A DNA stretch of 64,000 bases from Flavobacterium undicola (GCF_009909155.2 NZ_JAAAPM020000014.1:45052-109051), one strand, 5' to 3'. Shown: positions 16,003 to 25,374, numbered from the stretch's first letter. Made by a program: numbers and translations. The notes: generated from the sequence alone by a model not told the origin.

Positions 16003-17064
16003 TCAAAGCACGCTTTTCATCGTCATAGATTTATTGACACTTTCGTTCCATTCTTTTTCGGGGATACTTTCCTTAGTAACACCACAACCCATATACAAAT
16101 GCGCTTGTTTTTCCTTTATTTGCATACAGCGTAAATTAACAAACAAATCAGATTTTTGTTTCTTCTCAGCAAAACCCTTCTTATTCAATTCGCCTAAAAA
16201 ACCAGTATAATATTCTCTATCATAGCCTTCATTCCCTAAAATAAATCCTTTTGCCGTTTCTTTAGGCAAACCACAAACCGCGGGTGTGGGATGTAAAACT
16301 GAAACCACCTGATTCAATTTGGATGTCTTATTAATTACTCCTTCGATATCAGTTTTAATATGCAACACATTTCCTGCTTGAACGGTGTAAGGACTGGAAA
16401 TAGCCACTTCAGAAGTTAATCCTTTCAGGTTTTCCAATATAAAATCGGTAACAAATTGCTGTTCCTCTATTTCTTTTGCGCCCCAAACTATGTCAGTAGT
16501 GCCGTTAAAATTTTGTGTTCCTGCTAACGCCATTGTACAAAACTTTTTTCGGCTGGCTTTTAACAATCGCTCTGGAGTAGCTCCCATCCACAAACCTATT
16601 TTTGGGTGGTACCAACAATAACAAAAAACTGTTGGAAAACGCTGGATTAACCGTGTAAAAACAGTAACCAAATCAAAATTGGGCACTTCCAGAATTTCTT
16701 TTCGAGACAAAACCACCTTGTTAAAAGTCCCTTTTTCGATAGCCTCTATTGCTTTTTGAATAAGATGCTCAAAACGTTCTTTTTCTTGTTGATTTTCTGA
16801 TTGATTTAAACTTTCTAAATGATTTTCACCAAAAGAAGTAACATCCGATTCCCAAATAACCGATTGATTTTTTGGAATCAATATCATCTGATTGCCATCA
16901 AATGGAGCAAAGACAAAACCCGTTTCGTCTAAAGCTTCGGCAAAATACAAATGATCATTTTTTTGAAAAAAACCTCTCACTTCTGTTTTATACGGTTTTT
17001 TATAAATAACAAAAGGTAATTTTTGGGCTTCTTGTTGCTTAACTTTTATAAAAAAATCAATCAT
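16003..17064 (-). CDS. menF: Isochorismate synthase
   Basis: The enzyme isomerises chorismate to isochorismate, the entry to menaquinone (or a siderophore). The 353-residue protein has the chorismate-binding fold: FNKVVLSRKEIL around residue 113, WMGATPERLLK around residue 159, AGTQNF around residue 181, the ISSPYTVQAGNVLHIKTDIEG stretch around 222-242, and LHPTPAVCGLPKE around 256-268, which contains the family Mg site neighbours. The last 30 residues carry YMGCGVTKESIPEKEWNE. With the thioesterase next to it and no siderophore genes present, the menaquinone role is preferred. Confidence 0.88.
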   Translation of the reverse strand: MIDFFIKVKQQEAQKLPFVIYKKPYKTEVRGFFQKNDHLYFAEALDETGFVFAPFDGNQMILIPKNQSVIWESDVTSFGENHLESLNQSENQQEKERFEHLIQKAIEAIEKGTFNKVVLSRKEILEVPNFDLVTVFTRLIQRFPTVFCYCWYHPKIGLWMGATPERLLKASRKKFCTMALAGTQNFNGTTDIVWGAKEIEEQQFVTDFILENLKGLTSEVAISSPYTVQAGNVLHIKTDIEGVINKTSKLNQVVSVLHPTPAVCGLPKETAKGFILGNEGYDREYYTGFLGELNKKGFAEKKQKSDLFVNLRCMQIKEKQAHLYMGCGVTKESIPEKEWNESVNKSMTMKSVL

Positions 17065-17101
17065 ATATTAATTTATTAAAGGTTTGTTTTTCTTCAAAAA
17101 T

Positions 17102-17536
17102 CTAATGGGCTTTTTTTCTTTTTGGCAAAACCATATTGGTCAATTTACAAAGCGAAATCAAATTATCTCTTTCGTCCACAATGCGAATTTCCCATAAATG
17201 TATGCTTGCGCCTTGGTGAATGATTTTTGCTGTAGCAGTAACCACACCTTCTCGCTTGGCTTTTAAATGATTGGCTGAAATTTCTATTCCGCGTACTTCA
17301 CTAACTTCGGGATTGATGAATATAAAGGAAGCGGCACTACCTACACTCTCGGCTAAAGCTACCGAAGCGCCTCCGTGCAACAAGCCCATTGGCTGATGAA
17401 CGCTAGGATTCACGGGCATTGTAGCAGTCAAAAAACCTTCTCCCGCATCCACATATTCAATATTTAAGGTTTCCATTAAGGTATTTTTTGAAATACGATT
17501 GCAGTATTCCAATATCTTTTCTTTATCGAATGTCAT
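17102..17536 (-). CDS. Hotdog-fold thioesterase (PaaI/MenI type)
   Basis: The 144-residue protein has the hotdog thioesterase signature GLLHGGASVALAESVGSAAS around residues 52-71, with the catalytic Glu in the ALAES helix, and the RGIEISANHLKAKREG strand after it. It is 37 bases upstream of isochorismate synthase on the same strand. In this setting the most likely substrate is 1,4-dihydroxy-2-naphthoyl-CoA, whose hydrolysis is a menaquinone step. That assignment comes from context; the sequence alone shows only a PaaI-type acyl-CoA thioesterase. Confidence 0.8.
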   Translation of the reverse strand: MTFDKEKILEYCNRISKNTLMETLNIEYVDAGEGFLTATMPVNPSVHQPMGLLHGGASVALAESVGSAASFIFINPEVSEVRGIEISANHLKAKREGVVTATAKIIHQGASIHLWEIRIVDERDNLISLCKLTNMVLPKRKKAH

Positions 17537-17675
17537 GAATTTTATTTTAATCGATTGTAAAAATAAAGAAAAGAATAGAGACTATGTATCAAATGCGAAG
17601 CATATTCTGCAATCCATTTTAAAATTAAGCCTTAACAAATAAGATTTTTTCTATTTTTACAAAAAAACAAAACCC

Positions 17676-19193
17676 ATGCGTTCCTTTTCGCTATTATTTA
17701 TCTTCGGAATATTACTTTCAATCTGTTCTTGTCGTACCGATTTTTCAACCGTACCCAGTGATGGAAAATTAGTTTTTTCGAAAGATACTGTTTTTTTAGA
17801 TACTGTTTTTTCGACTATTAGTTCGAGTACTTACTTATTGAAAGTCTACAATCACAGTAAAAATGATATTAACATTCCAACGATTAAATTAGGCAAAAGT
17901 TTAAATTCTAAATACCGCATGACCGTTGACGGAATGCAGGGCGAAAACAACAAAATTTTCAACAATGTAACGCTTTTAGCCAAAGACAGCCTCTATGTTT
18001 TTATTGAAACTACTCCAAACAGCTCCGATGCTAATCCTGTGAATTTTTTATATACCGACAACATTGAATTTGACAGTGGTACAAATTTGCAAAAAGTAGC
18101 CTTACTGACATTAGTAAAAGATGCTGTTTTTCTGTATCCAAAACGTTTGAACGATGGCACCACCGAAACTGTAACTTTTGACAACACAAAACTAAACGGT
18201 TTTTATCTGGACGAAAATGATACTGTAAATGGTAACGAACTGCATTTTACCAATCAAAAAGCGTATGTAATTTACGGCTACGCCACCGTTCCCGAAGGAA
18301 AAAAAGTAGTTTTTGATGCTGGAGCCCGCGTTTATTTTCATACTAATTCGGGTTTGATTGTACCGCAATCGGCTAGTTTGGAATGCAACGGAAGTATTTC
18401 AACTACTACCAAGCAGGAAAACGAAATTATTTTTGAAGGCGATCGTCTCGAAGCAGATTACGCTAATGTTCCAGGACAATGGGCCGCCATTTGGCTTCGT
18501 AATAGCAGTACGGCTCACAAAATCAATCACCTGACGATTAAAAATGCTACAATAGGTTTGCGAATTGACAATCAGGATCAAACTACCGTTTCGATAAAAA
18601 ACAGCCAAATTTACAATTCGTCCAACTATGGAATTCTGGCTCAAAATGCGAAAATTGAAGGCGAAAACATCGTCATTAACACCGCTGGAAAAGCGGCGCT
18701 GGCTTGCACTTATGGAGGAAATTACCAGTTTACTCATTGTACTTTTAACAACAACTGGAACGATGTCCAACAACTCGCGCTAACGATAAACAATTACAAA
18801 ACGGGAGCTAATCCAGAAACATCCAATTTAACCAAAGCTACTTTTAACAATTGTATCATTTATGGCGCATATTCAAATGAATTGAATTTGGACAGAAACA
18901 ATGCAGCTCTTTTTGAATACCAATTCAACAATTGCCTATTAAAATTTGAAGCCAATAGTACGAATCCACTATATAATTTCAGCAATAACGTTCATTACAA
19001 CAACATCATTCTGAACCAAAATCCTCGTTTTTTCTCAATCGAAAAGAACAAACTCAATATTGACAATACTTCTGCCGCTTTCGCAAAAGGAAATCCGGCT
19101 TATTCAATTCCGCTGGACATCAACGGAAAAACCAGGACTTCGCCTCCTGATTTGGGTGCTTACCAGAGTATGGTGTTTCCTAAAGAAAATTGA
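17676..19193 (+). CDS. Lipoprotein with a right-handed beta-helix domain
   Basis: The 505-residue protein starts with a lipoprotein signal (MRSFSLLFIFGILLSICSC, Cys about residue 19). After an immunoglobulin-like region it becomes a run of parallel beta-helix turns: HLTIKNATIGLRIDNQ, IKNSQIYNSSNYGILAQNA and ATFNNCIIYGAYSNEL carry the typical Asn/Ile ladder spacing. It ends RTSPPDLGAYQS, like the choice-of-anchor/right-handed helix proteins of Bacteroidota. No catalytic motif of a pectate lyase is seen. It is probably a surface-exposed polysaccharide- or protein-binding protein. Confidence 0.7.
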   Translation: MRSFSLLFIFGILLSICSCRTDFSTVPSDGKLVFSKDTVFLDTVFSTISSSTYLLKVYNHSKNDINIPTIKLGKSLNSKYRMTVDGMQGENNKIFNNVTLLAKDSLYVFIETTPNSSDANPVNFLYTDNIEFDSGTNLQKVALLTLVKDAVFLYPKRLNDGTTETVTFDNTKLNGFYLDENDTVNGNELHFTNQKAYVIYGYATVPEGKKVVFDAGARVYFHTNSGLIVPQSASLECNGSISTTTKQENEIIFEGDRLEADYANVPGQWAAIWLRNSSTAHKINHLTIKNATIGLRIDNQDQTTVSIKNSQIYNSSNYGILAQNAKIEGENIVINTAGKAALACTYGGNYQFTHCTFNNNWNDVQQLALTINNYKTGANPETSNLTKATFNNCIIYGAYSNELNLDRNNAALFEYQFNNCLLKFEANSTNPLYNFSNNVHYNNIILNQNPRFFSIEKNKLNIDNTSAAFAKGNPAYSIPLDINGKTRTSPPDLGAYQSMVFPKEN

Positions 19194-19496
19194 TAATCAT
19201 TTTTATTTAACCACAAACCTGTCTGCCGACAGGCAGAGGACACAAAGCTTTCGCTAAGAGCACTAAGTTTTTTATTATCTGTGGCTAAAATTTAACCGCA
19301 AAGAGAAAAAGATTTCGCAAAGTACACAAAGAAATTAAATTCTAATTAATGAATTATACTTGCTGATTTCTGAATATTGAACTCTGAATACTACAAATTG
19401 AACACTGATTTCGACTACTTTAAAAAGTCATTTTTACACTTGTCGGTACTGTTTTTTTAACCTAAATTTGCATCGCAATTCATCAAATACAAAACA
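19194..19496. other. Repeat-rich gap with the purL promoter
   Basis: The 303-base gap contains a CCTGTC/GACAGG hairpin at 19218-19233, remnants of the GCGGTTAAA/CGCAAAG family of repeat at 19248-19335, a CTGAATAttGAACtCTGAA-like low-complexity stretch around 19370-19410, and the purL promoter at its end. No gene was found in it. Confidence 0.6.
19440..19470 (+). promoter_or_regulatory. Bacteroidota promoter of purL
   Basis: TTG at 19440-19442, a 20-base spacer and TAAATTTG at 19463-19470, placed 27 bases before the ATG, match the consensus well. Confidence 0.75.
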
Positions 19497-22400
19497 ATGA
19501 TTCATTTCTTTGAAAACCAAAGCAACGCAATTTTTGCCGTACAAACACAAGGCGAAATTTCGGCTCAAGATATTTCTAAACTGAACTGGCTTTTTGCCAA
19601 TGCAAATAAAATAGAGAAATCCGTATTGACGGATTTTTTTGTTGGTCCTCGCGCTACTATGATTACGCCTTGGAGTACCAATGCCGTAGAAATTACTCAA
19701 AATATGGGGATTTCAGGAATCATTCGTATCGAAGAATTTTATAAAGCATCAGAAGATTTCACTGATTTCGACCCAATGCTTTCTCAAAAATATACCGAAT
19801 TAAATCAAGATATTTTTACCATCAATGTGCAGCCAGAAGCAATTTTGGATATTGAGGACATTGCTGCTTATAACAAAACAGAAGGTTTGGCTTTAAGCTC
19901 AGAAGAGGTTGAATATTTAGATAATTTGGCTACCAAATTAGGTAGAAAACTAACTGATTCTGAAATTTTTGCTTTCTCACAGGCGAATTCGGAGCACTGT
20001 CGTCACAAAATTTTCAACGGAACTTTTGTTATTGATGGTGTAGAAAAAGAAACTTCTCTTTTCAAATTAATCAAGAAAACATCACAGGAAAATCCTAACG
20101 ATATTGTTTCGGCTTACAAAGACAATGTGGCTTTTGTTAAAGGACCAAGAGTGCAACAATTTGCTCCTAAAACTGCTGACAAACCGGATTTTTACGCAAT
20201 AAAAGAATTTGATTCTGTTATTTCGTTAAAAGCAGAAACGCATAATTTCCCAACCACTGTAGAGCCTTTCAACGGAGCTGCAACAGGTTCAGGAGGAGAA
20301 ATTCGTGACCGTTTGGCTGGTGGACAAGGTTCGTTACCAATGGCTGGAACTGCGGTTTATATGACTTCTTACTCAAGATTAGAAGAAAACAGACCTTGGG
20401 AAGACGCTGTAGCCGAAAGAAAATGGTTGTATCAAACTCCAATGGATATTTTAATCAAAGCTTCAAATGGAGCGTCTGATTTTGGAAACAAATTTGGACA
20501 ACCGCTTATTACAGGTTCCGTTTTAACTTTCGAACACGAAGAAAAAGCTTCGACAGGCTCAGCTCAGGCTCGTAAAATTGGTTACGATAAAGTAATCATG
20601 CAAGCAGGTGGAATTGGTTATGGAAAATTAGATCAGGCTATCAAACACAAACCACAAGAAGGCGATAAAATCGTTATCCTTGGTGGAGAAAATTATAGAA
20701 TTGGAATGGGTGGAGCTGCTGTATCCTCTGCAGACACAGGAGCTTTTGGTTCAGGAATTGAATTAAATGCCATCCAACGTTCGAATCCGGAAATGCAAAA
20801 ACGTGCTGCCAATGCCATTCGTGGTTTGGTAGAAAGCGATAACAACCCAATTGTTTCTATTCACGATCACGGTGCTGGTGGACACTTAAACTGTCTTTCG
20901 GAATTAGTGGAAGATACAGGAGGATTAATCGATTTGGATAAATTGCCTGTGGGCGACCCTACCCTTTCGGCAAAAGAAATTATTGGTAACGAATCTCAGG
21001 AAAGAATGGGATTGGTTATTGGTAAAAAAGACATTGACATCTTACAAAGAATCGCCGACAGAGAGCGTTCGCCAATGTATCAGGTGGGAGATGTAACTGC
21101 CGACCATCGTTTTACTTTCGAATCAAAAACTACTGGTGCAAAACCAATGGATTATGCTTTGGAAGACTTCTTCGGAAGTTCGCCAAAAACGATTATGACT
21201 GACTCAACTATTAAGTACAATTATTCTGAATTAGAGTATAGCATAAAAAATATATCAAGCTATTTAGAGCAGGTATTGCAATTAGAAGCTGTTGCCTGTA
21301 AAGACTGGTTGACTAATAAAGTAGACCGTTGTGTGGGTGGAAAAGTAGCTAAACAACAAACCGCAGGACCATTGCAATTGCCATTGAACAATTGTGGTGT
21401 AATGGCTTTGGATTATCAAGGAAAAGAAGGAATTGCAACATCTATTGGACACTCTCCTATTGCTTCCTTAATTGACCCGGTTGCCGGAACAAGAACTGCT
21501 ATTGCCGAATCATTATCAAATATTGTTTGGGCTCCAATAAAAAACGGAATGAAAGGAATTTCTCTTTCGGCCAACTGGATGTGGGCTTGTAAAAACGAAG
21601 GTGAAGACGCTCGTTTGTATGCTGCTGTTGAAGCTTGTTCTGACTTTGCAATCGAATTGGGAATCAATATTCCAACAGGAAAAGATTCACTTTCAATGAA
21701 GCAAAAATATCCAAATGACGAAGTAATTGCACCGGGAACGGTAATTATTTCGGCAGGTGGTAACTGTACTGACGTTAGAAAAGTAGTAGAACCTGTTTTA
21801 CAAAAAGACGGTGGTTCTATTTATTATATCAATTTATCTCAAGACGAATTCAAATTAGGAGGTTCTTCATTTGCACAAATCCTGAACACTATTGGAACTG
21901 AAACACCTACAATTAAAGACGCTGCTTTCTTTAAAAATGCGTTCAACACTATCCAGGAATTAATCTTAGACAATCAAATTGTAGCGGGTCACGATATTGG
22001 AAGTGGTGGTTTAATCACTACTTTATTGGAAATGTGTTTTGCTGATGTGAATTTAGGAGCGAAAATAGATTTCTCTGTTTTCGAAGAAAAAGACATCATT
22101 AAATATTTATTTGCTGAAAACATCGGTCTTGTATTCCAGGCGAAAGAAGACGCTACTTTAGAAAGCAAATTGAATGCGAATGGAGTTTCGTTCTACAAAT
22201 TAGGAACAGCAACTAATGAAGCTACTTTAGATTTTGGTCCATGTAAATTAGATATTACTAAATACAGAGACGTTTGGTTTAAAACTTCATTCTTGTTAGA
22301 CCAAAAACAATCTAAAAACGGAACAGCGCAACAGCGTTATGACAATTATAAAAACCAAGCCTTAGACTTTAGTTTCCCTGCTCATTTTACAGGAAAAAAA

Positions 22401-23171
22401 CCTGAAGTTGATGCTTCTAAACCAAGACCAAAAGCAGCTATTATTCGTGAAAAAGGAAGTAATTCTGAACGCGAAATGGCAAATGCGATGTTCATGGCAG
22501 GTTTTGATGTAAAAGACGTTCACATGACCGATTTGATTTCGGGACGTGAAAACCTGGAAGACATTCAGTTTATTGGAGCTGTTGGTGGTTTCTCTAATTC
22601 AGATGTTTTAGGTTCTGCTAAAGGTTGGGCCGGAGCATTCAAATACAACGAAAAAGCCAATACAGCTTTGAAAAACTTCTTCAAAAGAGAAGACACTTTA
22701 TCTGTTGGAATTTGTAATGGTTGCCAGTTGTTTATGGAATTAGAAGTAATCAATCCTGAGCACGAAGTACACGGAAAAATGCTACACAACAACAGCCACA
22801 AACACGAAAGTATTTTTACCTCGGTAACCGTACAGGAAAACAACTCAGTAATGTTATCTAGTTTAGCTGGTACAACTCTTGGAGTTTGGGTTTCTCACGG
22901 TGAAGGAAAATTTAACTTACCTATGGGTGAAGAAAACTACAGCATCGTTGGTAAATACGGTTATGAAGGATATCCTGCAAACCCTAATGGTTCTGATTTC
23001 AACACAGCCATGTTGTGTGATGCTACAGGACGTCATCTGGTGACGATGCCACACATTGAGCGTTCTGTTTTCCAATGGAACTGGGCTAATTATCCAAGCA
23101 ACAGAAATGACGAAGTAACCCCTTGGCAAGAAGCCTTTGTCAATGCCAGAAAATGGATTGAAAACAACTAA
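19497..23171 (+). CDS. purL: Phosphoribosylformylglycinamidine synthase
   Basis: This is the single-chain enzyme of purine synthesis that converts FGAR to FGAM with glutamine and ATP. The 1224-residue length matches the large proteobacterial/Bacteroidota form. The first half contains the FGAM-synthase domain with SQANSEHCRHKIF (about residues 160-172) and AETHNFPTTVEPFNGAATGSGGEIRD (about 245-270); the last quarter is the glutaminase, with the nucleophile in GICNGCQLFMEL and the catalytic His/Glu in MPHIERSVFQW. Residues near 351-359 (ASTGSAQAR) form an odd insertion explained below. The promoter and terminator are close on both sides. Confidence 0.96.
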   Translation: MIHFFENQSNAIFAVQTQGEISAQDISKLNWLFANANKIEKSVLTDFFVGPRATMITPWSTNAVEITQNMGISGIIRIEEFYKASEDFTDFDPMLSQKYTELNQDIFTINVQPEAILDIEDIAAYNKTEGLALSSEEVEYLDNLATKLGRKLTDSEIFAFSQANSEHCRHKIFNGTFVIDGVEKETSLFKLIKKTSQENPNDIVSAYKDNVAFVKGPRVQQFAPKTADKPDFYAIKEFDSVISLKAETHNFPTTVEPFNGAATGSGGEIRDRLAGGQGSLPMAGTAVYMTSYSRLEENRPWEDAVAERKWLYQTPMDILIKASNGASDFGNKFGQPLITGSVLTFEHEEKASTGSAQARKIGYDKVIMQAGGIGYGKLDQAIKHKPQEGDKIVILGGENYRIGMGGAAVSSADTGAFGSGIELNAIQRSNPEMQKRAANAIRGLVESDNNPIVSIHDHGAGGHLNCLSELVEDTGGLIDLDKLPVGDPTLSAKEIIGNESQERMGLVIGKKDIDILQRIADRERSPMYQVGDVTADHRFTFESKTTGAKPMDYALEDFFGSSPKTIMTDSTIKYNYSELEYSIKNISSYLEQVLQLEAVACKDWLTNKVDRCVGGKVAKQQTAGPLQLPLNNCGVMALDYQGKEGIATSIGHSPIASLIDPVAGTRTAIAESLSNIVWAPIKNGMKGISLSANWMWACKNEGEDARLYAAVEACSDFAIELGINIPTGKDSLSMKQKYPNDEVIAPGTVIISAGGNCTDVRKVVEPVLQKDGGSIYYINLSQDEFKLGGSSFAQILNTIGTETPTIKDAAFFKNAFNTIQELILDNQIVAGHDIGSGGLITTLLEMCFADVNLGAKIDFSVFEEKDIIKYLFAENIGLVFQAKEDATLESKLNANGVSFYKLGTATNEATLDFGPCKLDITKYRDVWFKTSFLLDQKQSKNGTAQQRYDNYKNQALDFSFPAHFTGKKPEVDASKPRPKAAIIREKGSNSEREMANAMFMAGFDVKDVHMTDLISGRENLEDIQFIGAVGGFSNSDVLGSAKGWAGAFKYNEKANTALKNFFKREDTLSVGICNGCQLFMELEVINPEHEVHGKMLHNNSHKHESIFTSVTVQENNSVMLSSLAGTTLGVWVSHGEGKFNLPMGEENYSIVGKYGYEGYPANPNGSDFNTAMLCDATGRHLVTMPHIERSVFQWNWANYPSNRNDEVTPWQEAFVNARKWIENN
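20546..20572 (+). repeat. Extragenic repeat captured in frame within purL
   Basis: The sequence GCTTCGACAGGCTCAGCTCAGGCTCG inside purL encodes KASTGSAQAR. Its DNA matches the CTTCGACAGGCTCAG-type repeat that is normally found between genes in Flavobacterium. It interrupts the conserved stretch EHEE...RKIGYDKV. Its length is a multiple of three, so the frame is kept. Confidence 0.6.
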
Positions 23172-23229
23172 TTTTAGTTTTAAATAATGAAAAGCGTTCT
23201 CGAAAGAGAGCGCTTTTTTTGTGAGATAA
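23112..23229 (+). repeat. Direct repeat, copy 1 (3' end of purL plus terminator)
   Basis: This copy runs from the last 20 codons of purL through its terminator. A second, diverged copy is at 24201-24317. In the last 49 coding bases the two copies differ at about 5 positions, and the terminators are nearly identical. Confidence 0.85.
23191..23220 (+). terminator. Terminator of purL
   Basis: GCGTTCTC (23195-23202) pairs with GAGAGCGC around GAAA, ending in T6. It is repeated at 24283-24308. Confidence 0.85.
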
Positions 23230-23322
23230 AACAGATTTCCTCTATTGCAAGTCAATATTATTTGTAGGTTTAAAGATTTAAACAACAATAGTTTAATTAA
23301 TATTTTTTGAAATCCAATACAA

Positions 23323-24180
23323 ATGATAAAAACTCCTTTAAAAATAGAATCTTTTCATAATCTCCCGTCTGACGATGCAATTCTATGTAGGTATATCACA
23401 ATTGACAAACTTCTTGATTTTTTATTAGAAGCTAGAATTTCTCTTGTAAAATTAAACCTCTTTGAAGACAAACTAGAAGGTGTTAATTTAGAACATCTAC
23501 AACTTAATTATAAAAGTGATAAAATTGCCGAGCAGATGAAAAATGAAGGCAATGCATTTGAATATCTTGGTTTAAATATTAATCCAACAAAAAGAAATTT
23601 ATTCAGACGAAAAAGAGAAAACTTTCAAGATACAAACTATGCGAGTTGTTGGTATATAAATAATCATGAGTCTGTTGCGATGTGGCAATTATATTCTAAA
23701 CCAGATAGTGTTGCAATCCGAATTCCATTTAAAGACTTACTAAACGAATTATCCAATTATAATTTTAATCTTCCAAACCACAATTATGAAAAATTGACTT
23801 ATGGTTGTGTTGACTATCATCAATTTAATAATTTTGAAAAGTTATGTAGTACTGACTTAAAAAATGATTTACAAGGATTTATAAAAGATTCAAGTTTTGG
23901 ACATGAACAGGAATTTAGAATAATTGTAGAAATAAAAGAAGAACCAAAATATACAGAAGCTAGAGGAATTATTCCAGATGAAGATGTTGACGAAATAAAC
24001 GAAGCACAAAACATCAAAGTAATCCATCTGCTCTTACCTAATTTTAAAAACTTACCATTCGAAATTATATTTCATCCACAATCAACTGACTGGCACAGAC
24101 GAAATATAAATAAAATGTTAGAGAAATTTGATTTAACATTTAAGGCTTCAGAATCAGCACTAAAAGACATATTTAAATAA
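23323..24180 (+). CDS. DUF2971-type protein
   Basis: The 285-residue protein begins ILCRYITIDKLLDFL, then shows NYASCWYINNHESVAMWQLY (about residues 105-124) and VAIRIPFKDLL, and a late GHEQEFRIIVEI (about 191-202). The Cys-W, E-S-x-x-M-W and H-E-x-E-F-R spacing is that of DUF2971, a family found in phage and mobile islands whose activity is unknown. Base composition and codon use look more AT-rich than purL. It is enclosed by the duplicated purL tail, so it probably arrived by recombination into that site. Function is not known. Confidence 0.75.
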   Translation: MIKTPLKIESFHNLPSDDAILCRYITIDKLLDFLLEARISLVKLNLFEDKLEGVNLEHLQLNYKSDKIAEQMKNEGNAFEYLGLNINPTKRNLFRRKRENFQDTNYASCWYINNHESVAMWQLYSKPDSVAIRIPFKDLLNELSNYNFNLPNHNYEKLTYGCVDYHQFNNFEKLCSTDLKNDLQGFIKDSSFGHEQEFRIIVEIKEEPKYTEARGIIPDEDVDEINEAQNIKVIHLLLPNFKNLPFEIIFHPQSTDWHRRNINKMLEKFDLTFKASESALKDIFK

Positions 24181-24208
24181 ATACAACATATAGAAACACC
24201 AAGGTTAA

Positions 24209-24259
24209 CCTTGACAAGAAGCCTTTGTTAATACCTGAAAGTGGATTGAAAACAACTAA
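24209..24259 (+). pseudogene. Relic of the last 16 purL codons
   Basis: Aligned to the purL C-terminus (WQEAFVNARKWIENN), the codons read: stop-QEAFVNT-stop-KWIENN-stop. TGG has become TGA and AGA has become TGA, so it is not translated as part of a purL product. It has no start codon. Confidence 0.8.
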
Positions 24260-24282
24260 TTTTTAGTTTTTAATAACGGAAA

Positions 24283-24308
24283 CGTTCTCGAAAGAGAGCG
24301 CTTTTTTT
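24283..24308 (+). terminator. Second copy of the purL terminator
   Basis: CGTTCTC (24283-24289) pairs with GAGAGCG (24294-24300) around GAAA, followed by C and T7. It probably terminates the DUF2971 transcript. Confidence 0.8.
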
Positions 24309-24377
24309 GTTAGATAATTTTTATTGGTAAATTATAAATCCTTACTTTTAAACCCTATTTTAATCATTAAACAAACC

Positions 24378-24818
24378 ATGAAAAAATCACTTCTAATTCT
24401 AAGCTTCTGTGTACTTTCGCTTTCAGCAAATGCACAAAATACTTCAAAAAGCAATAAAATAAATCAACTCCTTGAATTAACGGGTACGGGAAAAATGGGA
24501 ATCCAAATGATGAACCAGATGATAACTAGTTTTAAAACTTCCTATTCTAAAGCTGGTGACAAATTTTGGGATGATTTTAAAAACGAAGTAAAAGCAGAAG
24601 ATCTAGAAAAGATGATTATTCCTATTTATGATAAATATTACACCGAAAGTGACATTGACCAATTAATCGTTTTTTACAACTCCCCTGTTGGAAAAAAAAT
24701 GATTAGCACCATGCCTCAAGTAATGCAAGAATCTATGATTGCGGGACAAGCTTGGGGAAAACAAATTAGCGAAAAAGTTATAGAACAACTTAAAGCAAAA
24801 GGGCATTTGGAAAAGTAA
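24378..24818 (+). CDS. Exported DUF2059-family protein
   Basis: The ATG at 24378 gives a normal signal peptide (MKKSLLILSFCVLSLSANAQ); the TTG 54 bases upstream would not. The mature 127 residues contain LLELTGTGKMGIQMMNQMI and a DLEKMIIPIYDKYYTESDIDQLIVFYNSPVGKKMISTMP block, which is the DUF2059 core (helical, with the family FYxSPxGxK motif). It should act in the periplasm. Function of the family is unknown. Confidence 0.85.
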   Translation: MKKSLLILSFCVLSLSANAQNTSKSNKINQLLELTGTGKMGIQMMNQMITSFKTSYSKAGDKFWDDFKNEVKAEDLEKMIIPIYDKYYTESDIDQLIVFYNSPVGKKMISTMPQVMQESMIAGQAWGKQISEKVIEQLKAKGHLEK

Positions 24819-24881
24819 AATAGTATGGATAGCTTTGCCAGAGTCAATCAAAATACTATTATTAATTTATAAAATAAAAAT

Positions 24882-25307
24882 ATGCCATCACCAGTTTCTG
24901 AATGTTTGTATTGCCAGGAAAACGAAACATTACATAAGTTAATGATTAAAATTACCGACTTGAAAGTATCGCAATTGTTCATATTCAAAGAGCAATCGTA
25001 CACAGGTCGTTTAAATGTAGTCTATAAAGATCACGGAGTTGAATTCCACGAACTAAGCAACGAACAACGCAATGCTTTTATGGACGACGTTGCTACCACT
25101 GCAAATGCCATTACTAAAGCCTTTAATCCTGACAAAATCAATTATGGTGCTTTCTCTGATACTTTGTCGCATTTGCATTTTCATATAGTGCCTAAATACA
25201 AAGACGGTTATGGTTTTGGAAGTGTTTTCGAAATGAACCCAAACAAAGTATCGCTTTCAGATGTTGAATACGATGCTATCATTGAAAAGATTAAAGCGAA
25301 CTTATAA
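24882..25307 (+). CDS. HIT-family protein (histidine triad)
   Basis: The 141-residue cytoplasmic protein shows the histidine triad SHLHFHIVPKY around residues 101-111, so it is a nucleotidyl hydrolase or transferase of the HIT fold (Hint or Fhit type). The start (MPSPVSECLYCQENETLHKL) includes a CxxC pair that may bind zinc. The substrate is a nucleotide monophosphate conjugate such as AMP-NH2 or Ap4A; which one cannot be told. The gene is followed by a strong terminator. Confidence 0.88.
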   Translation: MPSPVSECLYCQENETLHKLMIKITDLKVSQLFIFKEQSYTGRLNVVYKDHGVEFHELSNEQRNAFMDDVATTANAITKAFNPDKINYGAFSDTLSHLHFHIVPKYKDGYGFGSVFEMNPNKVSLSDVEYDAIIEKIKANL

Positions 25308-25333
25308 AAAAAAGCCTTAAGCTTTACAAAACG

Positions 25334-25374
25334 AAATCCTCTTTTTAAATCATTTTAAAAAGAGGATTTTTTTT
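25334..25374 (+). terminator. Terminator after the HIT gene
   Basis: A 16-base-pair stem (AAATCCTCTTTTTAAA, 25334-25349, with 25354-25369) around the loop TCAT, ending in T8. Confidence 0.9.

Larger units (their letters stand above)
24201..24317 (+). repeat. Direct repeat, copy 2 (relic of the purL tail plus terminator)
   Basis: The sequence from AACCTTGACAAGAAGCCTTT through CTCGAAAGAGAGCGC repeats the end of purL and its terminator at about 90% identity. It is placed right after the DUF2971 gene. Confidence 0.85.

Noticed and set aside
17551..17564. AATCGATTGTA before the hotdog thioesterase, similar to the LacI-type sites at 405 and 45890
   Set aside because: Only one half matches the shared 16-base sequence and the palindrome is incomplete; treated as chance in AT-rich DNA.
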